Assembly (NCBI GenBank): GCA_027946365.1
Contig: JAPEUQ010000020.1
Span: 434,001-498,000, forward strand
Length of the DNA stretch: 64,000 nt
Source: Kalmusia sp. IMI 367209
Lineage: Eukaryota > Ascomycota > Dothideomycetes > Pleosporales > Didymosphaeriaceae
Reading direction: 5' to 3'
The position numbers and the translations under genes are program-made. This document shows positions 55,343 through 64,000 of the stretch, one piece after another. The notes beneath the pieces were generated by a model. It ran no database searches and was not told the DNA's origin. It saw only the letters and a program-made list of their open reading frames with translations. The stretch's first letter is position 1, and every line of letters starts with the position of its first letter.

Positions 55343-58300
55343 ACTGTATTGGGACTTGGAACACCCAGAGGATTCGATCAGCGGGACCAAGGACAGACAG
55401 TTCATGTCGTTTGACGCGGCCGCGGGACCACGAGCAAGCTTCAGCGACGGATCGAAATAACTGGAGAGCAGCCGACGGCAACCGCAGATGCTGATTGGAC
55501 TTGGGAATGGCAGCTGCAAGAAGTGGTACCTAAAGATGATGGTTCTTGTGAGTGGTACAAGGAGCCGCAACGACGATATTGCACACAGGATGGGAAAGGT
55601 CGTGTCGACGCTACGACTCGCAAACAAGCACTCACATAGCATGGCACTGGAGGATAGAAGAGGGCTAAGTCATAGAGAACCTGCATACATTTAAATCACT
55701 ATCCTTTGAACTGCGTCCAAACCTTCGATGCTTGGTGATGTTTATATACGAAGCCTTGCAACTTACCCACAGGATTACGTCGGGATTTGTAGCAGCAGGA
55801 ATACACGCTGACCGAATCGTTAATCACAAAGACCCAAACGAGTACGAGGAGGCGGCTGCTACGAACATTAGCGGTTCGATGCCCCTCACCAGAAAGGAGC
55901 AGCAACGCGAGAGACGCGAGAGGCGTATGCTGTACTTCCGCCATCGTTTCAGAGGAGGCTTTACGTTGCCCCAATCAGTCTCCCGACGAGGAAGACATGG
56001 TGGACGCGTCCAACAACTTGAAGCAAGCTTGAGGCCCTACCAGGACCTAGAAGTGAAGATCCTCACAAATATGCCAAGGCTCACACGGTCGTCAAGGCTC
56101 ACATCGTTGCCAAAGCTCACTTTATTGTTCATGTAGATGCTGTCATGCCGCTGGGAGTACCATGAGTACGTACGCAGTCACCGAGTGCACACGAGCCGAG
56201 CTCCCATATCAGATAACCCAATCGGTGTAAGCGCGTATACGGTTGGGCTTCGTGATCCCTAAGACTATCGCGTCCACCAGGGAGCGTGTCTGCTCGAGCC
56301 GTTCTCACGGGTAACGGATCGATCTTGGTGGCTAGGTCAAAGCGGCTAGTTCGAAGATTGCAGTGGCGCTTGAGCAGGACTCGTCAGGGGTTGGCCTCAG
56401 GGGCTGCGCGAAGATGGTTCGTACCTGGTGAAGAGTCAGCATGCCCTCCTACCTTCGCAGACAGCGGCATTATATACTTGCACCTCTTACCAGCACCGCT
56501 TATTCCAACCGCGTCCAGAAGCCGTTTCAGTAACGCCTAAGACATTCTTACCCGTCGTTAGCGCGTCCGCAGAACCCCGATCATGAGGAGACGCCTACTG
56601 AAGTCGCGATGGAGTTGTCTTGAGGAATACAGTCATCGCCTGTTCTCCCCTCCTGATGTCCAGCACCTGGCCTCGCTGCGACTCCAGCTGGCTCTGGCGC
56701 CTCCAAACTCCTCCCCTAGCGTTCTACTCTACTGTTATCCGTGAATGGTATGCCAACTAGCCAGCCTCACCTCATGACCATTGCTCCCTAGGAATCCAAC
56801 AGATGCCTCGAGGCATTTACTGCCAGATCCATTTGCTGCCGGTCCAGTATCGGTATCTCTGAGTGCCTCCATTGCACACGCATTGCCGCGGGACAGTCGA
56901 AACAGTCTGTAGGGTAGTCGTGGTGCTTCCACCACTGGGTCTCGTACCGCTAGGATCGCCTGTCTCACGTCGCTTTCGTTGCGTCTCGGAATGCTTCGAA
57001 GGCCTGGAAAGGTTAGCAAGGGAGCTGATGATCTAGGAACTTCTCTGTTGAGCTATCAGATTCGTCAGTCTTCCTCCAGGCGTGTGTGAGACTATTGGCT
57101 CCTAGTACAGGCTTTCGTCTCCAACGATACGGTACTCGCGAAGCGTAATGCCGGGCTGGCGCCTGCATAGCTAGCCGGTGCTGCAGTGTTCACGGGTATT
57201 GCTCTCTCATTCGCCTGCCTGGTTGCTTCGTTCCTCTACCTCTCTGCCCAACCTCGTCCATTCCTGTATGCTTGTAGTCCGGCTACACACGCGTGTCGGT
57301 CGTAGCAAAGGTCCGCAGCTGAGCCTGTGGTACTCTAGACGGCCTCCAGGACTGCGTGGCGTGTCAATGTGGCTGGTATACGTCTTGAGCTGGCGGTATT
57401 GGTAGATCGATGCGGCATTGTTATTGTAAACCGGTTCCTCTTTGCCGTATGACCGTAACGTGTACATGCCGCTTGCCCCTGATGCGCCGTCATGATACGC
57501 TTGTCCTTCAGCCACTCTAATGCTCCATCTGGCCCTTGAACGCCAAGGAGAGGTTCGGCGCTGTAAGGAGGCGTTCCTCCGGTGAGGGGATGTTATGGCC
57601 GCTAAGCTCGTCGCGGATAACTCGATTGAGCTATTCTGGGCGTGCACCGTAGTGGATATCTAGGTTCCTAGGCTTAAGTGAGCTATCCGTCAGAGGGTGG
57701 AGGTTAGTAAAAGGAGTTACTCCCCCACGATAACTCGCATTCGCCACCTTGCCTCGATGATGGGAATCACTGACCTGACACCTGCTTCCCCCCACTAGCG
57801 ACAGCCTCTGCCTGTACGTCCTCTTAAACTCTTCTTCATTAACAAAGTGAGAGTAAAGGTTGAGGCTGTGCCAATATTTGAAACTCTCCTCACAATTATT
57901 TCCCTTTGTAGGTACGCTGCCACCTAGATACCCATGACCATGAGGATAAACAGCGTGATCGACAAGAGGTTGCCCGAGAACATGGTCATAAAACCCGGTG
58001 GTTCTTTGTTTTCGTCCTACTCGGGGATCTTTTCGGGGTGTGATCAGTGCTCGGGGATCTACTGGACCCTTCTGTCGGCTCCGAGAACTCGACTGGCTCG
58101 GGCTTGGGCTAATCGCGTAATTGGATGGATGAATAGGTTCCCGGAACTAGAGAGCTGTCGTTAGCATTAGCGCCAGTGGGCAAGTAATCTCGCAACCCGT
58201 ACGTCCCTTAGGTGCGACAGATCTGGGCCACCGTGTCTTGCAACCAACCTTATGTCCTCTGATGATTAGCTCACAGGAGCGAAGATGAAGCGAGGTGGGC

Positions 58301-59991
58301 TTGGGGCAGCGTGAATGTTCCTTCGTTCTAGCTCTGTCAATGCTCGTCAGGTCAACCAGGTCTTCATAGGTTATCTCAGAATGATGGTAGTGGATGAGAT
58401 GCACTAGGGCGACTGAGCCCCAGCTTGTTAGATACCGGCTGGGACGTTACATTCAGGTGAGGCAGCTCTGAGCGTGTGCGTGAACATGAGCATCGCGTCA
58501 TCGTGTGAGGGAGGAGATCGAACGGTCGAGGTTGAGGTCGACTGGGGTAGAGCTGGACTGTGCTTGTTCTTCGGGGCGGCAGCTGAGTCACAGTGAAACC
58601 AAAGAACGGTGGGTGCAGGGAAAGACAGTCGTTGGGTATTTCCGCAAAGTAGATGGTCCACGGCGACTTCTTCGTCGGTGGTGGCACGGAGGGCGCGCGA
58701 GTAGCGGGCATGTTGCGGGGCTTTCGTAGGCTACGACAGACAAGTCAGCGCCCATGGCCGTGAGCAATCACAACTACGACAGTATACCATCTCTGGAGGC
58801 GCACTACAGTCTCCTCAAGCTCAGGAAATAATCATAGAAACGGACAGGCTCGGTCAACAGGCGTGCGACGACCCATTGCTGACCCTCGTGGACCCCATGC
58901 AATGATACTGCTCTATAACCATCACCATCACAGATCTGCTGGCCAGTCCGTGACGCATTTGTTTCCCATGGAGCGGGATGAATGCACCAATTCTTTATAC
59001 GAACAATAGCGTTGGTGTTTCGTCTCCTGTTCTTTCGGTACTATTTTACCTTCTACTACAGGTTTCGATACTCTTTCCAAATATAATCTTGTTTAGTCAA
59101 CACAGACCTTTCTTATTGTTTGGAAGATAACATGCTTCACCCCTGAACGGTGCATTTACAAAAGGTATTATCTAATTCTATCGTATCATATTGAGGTCAG
59201 CCAGATGTTTCCACGGGATGAGGCTGTGTGCGACTTGGAAGCGGATGTGTAGCCAGCTTTGATGCCACATCACACTGTCTTTTCGCGCCTTTACGACATA
59301 TAGTTATCTCTGTCTAGGCTATCTACGCCATCCCTGATGGAGAAGCGAGCCGACCGGCAGTCGTTGGAATGTCGCTTCAAAGGGCAGGGTCAGCAATGAG
59401 CGCGAACCATTCCAGGTAAAGTCTCATTCCTGCACATCGAGCTCCTTCGGAGATACAAACTGCGCATACCCACTAATTGCCCAGAAAGGTAGCTCTCTTA
59501 TGGGCGAAGTTTCAGATTGTGTCCGAAATGTATCCGGGAGCTCGTACATTTTATCTTAATAACCCATGTCACCGAGTAGTTCCGGACAGTTTTAATGTCT
59601 CCGAACGTTCAGGCCGCCTCTCAATTCTAAGACCCTGACATCCACCGTCGGCCGCTCCGCTGCGCCTCTGCTTCCCTTCCTGCGGCCTCCATCTCAGTTG
59701 TTCAAATACGCCCTGGCGCACATCACTAGATCCTACAATATACCAGCCCAGCGTGGCGCTCCGCAAGGATCCGATCGAGACCACGGCCCCAGCCAAAGAC
59801 CCAGTGCATTGCGCCTCGGGGCCTCGAGCACGTAGTAGTAGTATACCTAGGCATTGGTACGATTCAATCAACTATGCACCTTGATTGCGCTGCTATGGGT
59901 TCTAGAGACGGAGGCAGTTCCACTCGACAGAGGTTCCCGTGTGACTCGATCGGCTCTGAAAGCCCATCATCTACGATACAGCATCACTCTT
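55343..59991. other. Gene-poor region
   Basis: About 4.6 kb. A 134-codon plus-strand frame (55732-56136) is Arg-rich in the middle (LTRKEQQRERRERRMLYFRH) and ends in an imperfect 18-bp repeat (AAGGCTCACACGGTCGTC type, 56078-56125). It has no recognised domain. Other frames at 56286-57650 and 58376-58729 lack motifs. No transposon ends or RNA genes were recognised. Confidence 0.35.
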
Positions 59992-60923
59992 TCAATGCTC
60001 AGGTTTTTGGGCCCACAGAGAGAACATCTTGGACTCCCAGCCGTCCTTCTTCGCCTCCTCGAGGAGTTTCTGTGGCATTGCATCGAGCTGCTCGCGCGGG
60101 ACGCTGATGGGTGGAAGCATCTTTGTCGTCATGCTAATACCCATAGCCGTAGCAAAGAGGCTCTTCTCGCTGATCTCGCGGACCTTGTCGCTGGCACGAG
60201 CACCAAAGGGCGTTGTGATGATCTTGTAGTCAATATTCTGCAATCCGGCTTCTTTGAGCATGGGCGTCACCTTCTCCCGAATATCCACGCCCTGCCCGAC
60301 ACTGACCATAGAGAAAACGTCCTTGATAGCGTTGTGGAAGACAAGGCCTTCTGGACCGACGTTCCAGTCGCCCCACTCCATCTCAACCAGCTGTATCCAT
60401 CCACCGGGCTTGACCAGGGAAATGAGGCCGTTGAGGGTGTCCTGAAGCTTGTTCGTGCCGATACCTGGAAGTGCCATGCGAGAATGCACAAGATCAAAAG
60501 TGCCCTCCCAGTCTTTGGGCCACGCCTCTGTCATGGACTGGTGGTGGTAGGATGTGTCCGAAGGAGGGTCGGTGGGGAAATAGTCGGCAATGTCAGTGCC
60601 GACCCATGTGTTCTGTGCCCCATGGGTGCTTGCGCGCACATCGCGAATCCATATGCCTAATGAAAAGCATTAGTACTCATTCCTTCTTCAATGACGAGAA
60701 AAGGAAAGGTGTGAGGCTCACCACTACCGGTTGCTTGATCAAGGATCTTGAGACCACCCTTGGACAGATCGATGGGAGCAGTCACAAGCTGCGGCATGGA
60801 GTCATAGATGACTTGGTGCTGCATTTCCAAGCGCTGTGCTTCGGTCTGAGTCTCGCCAAAGATGACATTATCATCGTTGGTGCCTGTCTTCGAAGCAGCG
60901 GTGACGGAAGGTTCAGCGGCCAT
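59992..60923 (-). CDS. Class I SAM-dependent methyltransferase
   Basis: Two exons, 60923-60722 and 60656-59992, with a 65-bp intron (GTGAGC...CATTAG) encode 288 residues. The nucleotide-binding motif I is split by the intron: LKILDQATGSG|IWIRDV. An acidic motif II follows at VGTDIADYFPTDPP, then FDLVHSRMALPGI (motif III region) and LVKPGGWIQLVEME (post-motif). This pattern is that of UbiE/LaeA-type fungal methyltransferases, which modify small molecules or act as regulators; the substrate cannot be read from sequence. The C-terminal half has MLPPISVPREQLDAMPQKLL and ends in WAQKPEH. No other secondary-metabolism gene is intact nearby; an SDR relic lies 0.9 kb upstream, so a lost cluster is conceivable. 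Confidence 0.82.
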
Positions 60924-61829
60924 GTTGTAGGGGTGTAAGTAAGTTGAGGGAGGTAACTTGGAGTACTGAATGAGGTGCGACGAGCTTTGTGGCTTAAATC
61001 AGAACGTGGAGGCAGAATGCAGTCAGCATGTTTGGATTGCAAGGCTGTGCTGTGGGGCGTTTCGCACGCCACTGTCAGGCCCGCTACGCTACCGACCGCC
61101 GGCCGACCTAGCACTCCATAGGCAAGTGCGGCAGGTTGAGAAACATGAATGTGGCCCCCGCAAGTAAATGTTTTGCCTCAGCTGACACCACACCCACGAA
61201 GTTCGAGCCCGTTGTTTCCTCTTCAACCAACAGCGCAGGCTACGCTCAGTAGGATCCCGATTCATCCCCCCGAGCGGCTCCAGATCTGGCTCCCGCAAGG
61301 CTTGCAGACGTAGCCTTCCACAAACCCATCGTCTCTCTTCATTTGCTTCTTGCAACATACATGTTCCACTGCTCTCCGCTTGAGGCATTGCCAATCCGCG
61401 ATTTCGTCTCAGAGATGATGAGAATGGTCTTTCCCAAATGGTAGCCACAATCATCATGGGCACCGCATTCGGATACAGAGACTACGACGCGAAAGGCTAA
61501 ATGCATCTTGGCGGCGTCCCTACTCGTCGTTCACCTCCTGCCTTTCTGCAACAGCAAGTGCGTTCTTCAGACTGCCAACAGAGGCGTCAGACATCCAGCG
61601 TCCGTCTCAAATCAGCCAAATCCCAAAGCAGTCTCAGGACTGCCTCACCCGCAGCAGCATTTAGCCATCTAACTCATCTGCAAGTTCCAAACCCTGTAGG
61701 ATGTCCTGTCCAAGCTAACGCTGAACTAACAAACCAGCTTTATCAAGAAACGTCTTTCCAACCCTCATCATCGGATCTCCAGATGGGTCACCTTACAGCG
61801 TTGGTCGGACGCGGGACCCCATCTGCTCA
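60924..61829. other. Intergenic sequence upstream of methyltransferase
   Basis: About 900 bp containing the methyltransferase promoter. Open frames of 117-124 codons at 61089-61463 (minus) and 61501-61854 (plus) lack motifs. Confidence 0.35.
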
Positions 61830-62044
61830 GGTCAGTAAATATCTCTACACCTAACATCATAGAGCATACTCCTTCGCGATCGTTTCCGTCAACCCCGTAA
61901 CACCTACCTTCGCAAGCGAGTAGTTGATCTGGCCCGCATTCCCGTGCAGACCACTCGTACTCGAGCTATTGGTGATATCCATGGGCTCGCCGTCCTTTAC
62001 CCTGAAATACGGCGCAGCCGCCCTGTGGAGCCATCCATGAGATG
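61830..62044 (-). pseudogene. Short-chain dehydrogenase/reductase fragment
   Basis: About 60 codons read PYFRVKDGEPMDITNSSSTS, GLHGNAGQINYSLAKVGVTG and LTETIAKEYAL. The catalytic SDR motifs are recognisable: the Ser of SSTSG and YxxxK in NYSLAK. A stop at 61857-61859 ends the frame, but a one-base shift gives LYDVRC, matching the conserved continuation YNVRCN. The Rossmann N-terminus (TGxxxGxG) and the C-terminus are missing. It resembles FabG-like 3-oxoacyl reductases. Confidence 0.65.
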
Positions 62045-62147
62045 ACGGATAAGCAATGGCATACAGTCGTCGGGCTATGGGCAAACCAGGTCAGTGCTAC
62101 GACCCATGGCTAACATCGTTCGCCAGCGGGAGAACAGCATCTCAATG

Positions 62148-62330
62148 GCCGCCTCGTCAGCCGCTCCATGACGAATACGGACGGACACACGCCCTCTTCG
62201 TACTCGATCCCGCATCGTCAGCAGCTCTGTAAAGAATACAGACAGATATACGCCCTCTTCGTACCCAATCTCGCGTCGCCAGCAGCTCCACGAACGATAC
62301 AGACGGACACATGCCCTCTTCGTGCTCGAT
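62148..62330. repeat. 61-bp tandem repeat, three copies
   Basis: The block GCCCTCTTCGT recurs at 62191, 62252 and 62313, a period of 61 bp, within longer related units that also share TCGTCAGCAGCTC / TCGCCAGCAGCTC and the segment around GACGGACACA. The copies differ at about 15-20 percent of positions. The period shifts frame at each copy, so it is not a coding repeat. Confidence 0.8.
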
Positions 62331-63660
62331 CCCCCAGAGGGAGTTTGTGCCACGCCTGTACTGTGCGCATACCCAAGCAACCGATAGTGGCACATGGTAT
62401 TTCACGAAGGCCTGCGATACATGCCGCTAGCGAAGAACAAGGTGTGACGAGTAGAGGCCAAAATGGGGTTTCTGTTAAGAGCAGAATATGGATCGTTAGC
62501 ATCACGAATGTCCTCCTTTGGAGTAAGGCAACCCCTTTTGACTGCGTTCCCTTTTAACCGAGTAAAGCACTTACTTACAGCTTAATAGGTTAAACAAGAT
62601 CTTACAATTGCTTTGGAAGCTGCCAGACGTGGGCGAGAGGTTGCGGATAATTGGGTCTGCGCTTTGGATTGAGAACACTCCGGAGGTTCAGGCACCCACT
62701 TAGATGACACTCTGGACACGGTCGTTCCTTCTGGTGGTGGCTATATCTGCATGGAGCTCATACACGAAGCCAAGCTCTCACCAGGCTGTTCATCTTCCAC
62801 CAGCGCCGTCTGACAACTATACGAGCGAACGAATGCCGTTGGAGACCCTCAACTAAGACTCTTACCTCATTTGAATCACACTATCTCGGACTTGAAAAGC
62901 TTACAATCAGAAGATGGGCAATGTCGACTTTCCCATTGCCTGGCAGCATCAAGATTGGAGGCCTGTTCGTACAGGGAAGCAGGGTGATCTGGTACACATG
63001 CATGCCGGAACATAATTGGGCGATTGGTTGTGAAAGCGCAGTAGTGCCACGATCTCGAATCATCATGGTATGTGTTCGTTATGGAGTTTTCCACTTTTCC
63101 TCTGCTGGACTTCATCCGGGTAGTACTGCTACTTTCCTTCCTTCCAATTGCTACTTCCTTCATGATAAAAACATGATTCAGATCAAATCCTCATCAAACT
63201 TGCGGCAGATCTAAGTCAAAGAACGTCAAAGCGCAACGGGACCACATCACACTGACGTTGGGTTCGGCCTCCGTGGCCACCCCCTGTATCCGCAAGCGAG
63301 CAGTGACCATTTTGTTCCAGCCTTTCGGTTGACTGGCAACTTTTTGGCGACCCTTGCTGTGACGAGAACGGAGAAACAATCCCAATCACGATGACGATAT
63401 CCTATAAGTTGGAGCAGAATTGCTGAATCATCCTCTCGTTACCCACCATCAAATCACCAGCGAGGTGGGATGGGGGTCGGCTCTATGTGAGCGGAGTGCG
63501 TCCTTTGATCCTGCTCACCGGCTTTCGCTGTGCAGGCGGATAGGTATAAAGTTCTCGCAGGGTCTTCTGATTCATCTTATCCTTCAACCACCTTGTACCT
63601 CTACTTTTCAGCAACTAAAAGCACAGACATGGTGTGCCACATGTAACCGCCTTCCAATTC
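62331..63660. other. Intergenic sequence
   Basis: About 1.3 kb without a supported gene. A TATAAA at 63545-63550 followed by a C/T-rich leader near 63570-63610 looks like a promoter facing right. Confidence 0.35.
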
Positions 63661-63883
63661 ATGGCTCGCGGTACCCCGCAGCCGCAGACGAAGATTCTTC
63701 CTTTCAGAAGGGTGCTGATGGGCAAGCACAGAGTTCGCAAGACGGCTCTGAGCAGGCAGGTGCAATTCGTAAGTGTTCAGTCATATCAGCCCAAGGTCTA
63801 ATGGAGTTCCCCAGTTCGTCGCCAGCGAATCCACAGAGTCGTACAATCTCACTACGGAGAATCGATATTCAAGGCGGAGCTGA
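63661..63883 (+). CDS. Possible small two-exon gene, unknown
   Basis: An ATG at 63661 starts a basic peptide (MARGTPQPQTKILPFRRVLM); a good donor (TTC|GTAAGT) at 63769 and an acceptor CCCCAG ending at 63814, with a CTAAT branch site between, define a 46-bp intron. Joining 63661-63768 and 63815-63883 gives 58 residues and a TGA. A TATAAA lies 111 bp upstream of the ATG. The intron looks genuine, but other frames are also open through it, so the product is uncertain and no family is recognised. Confidence 0.3.
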
Positions 63884-64000
63884 CTCGGAATCCAGACGTT
63901 TGCCGTAGAGATCATCGACACAGGGAGTGAAGATACGCATAGGGAGTGAGGACATGTACAGGGATGAGATGATAAGAGACCGCGATGGATTCCCTCCGCT

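Noticed and set aside
1..64000. CRISPR arrays, bacterial operons, Shine-Dalgarno sites, riboswitches
   Set aside because: The sequence is eukaryotic with spliceosomal introns; no direct-repeat/spacer arrays were seen.
1..64000. tRNA genes
   Set aside because: I looked for B-box motifs of the GGTTCGAnTCC type; the few near matches (for example at 33702 and 53147) lack an A-box and a foldable cloverleaf. A tRNAscan run would settle it.

Overview
This window is nuclear DNA of a filamentous ascomycete fungus, most likely a Dothideomycete (inferred from gene content, not proven). The evidence is short introns of 45-65 bp with fungal CTAAC/CTGAC-type branch sites, intron-split orthologues of COX13, APC5, CIA30, RIM2, mL45, Asterix and MED12, and fungal-only families (NACHT STAND protein, Pth11-like rhodopsin-domain protein, HET-type relic). 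I read exon boundaries by eye from splice signals and reading phase; each multi-exon model listed keeps one open frame through all junctions unless stated.

The left third (about 0.3-22 kb) is gene-dense. A NACHT STAND protein (NLR-like) at the edge is followed by a small zinc-ribbon protein, COX13, APC5, CIA30, a RIM2-type mitochondrial carrier, mL45/Mba1, Asterix, MED12 and a flavin split-barrel oxidase. Four of these serve mitochondria: two in respiratory complexes or their assembly, one in nucleotide import and one in the mitoribosome. They sit in divergent or convergent pairs with 200-500 bp promoters.

From 22 to 64 kb the sequence is gene-poor and accessory in character. Intact-looking genes are few: a 144-residue unknown protein, an alpha/beta hydrolase, a four-exon cysteine-rich secreted protein with a Kex2-like site (effector candidate), a seven-helix Pth11/rhodopsin-domain protein and a SAM methyltransferase. 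Between them lie broken genes (a fungal alpha-fold/F-box-like family member, a HET-protein tail, ankyrin repeats, a DUF7924-like protein, an SDR fragment, an RNase H remnant), two LTR copies, three minisatellites, a 166-bp internal duplication and a short interstitial telomeric repeat at 42.6 kb. Two nonsense codons in relics have the CpA-to-TpA form expected of RIP (repeat-induced point mutation).

The most notable points are the hidden four-exon secreted-protein gene at 44.9-45.6 kb, the interstitial telomere tract at the entry to the decayed region, two required GC-AG introns in neighbouring genes, the eight-exon Asterix gene with 12- and 17-nt micro-exons, a uORF whose stop overlaps the MED12 start, and a probable one-base loss in a C7 run in the carrier gene.
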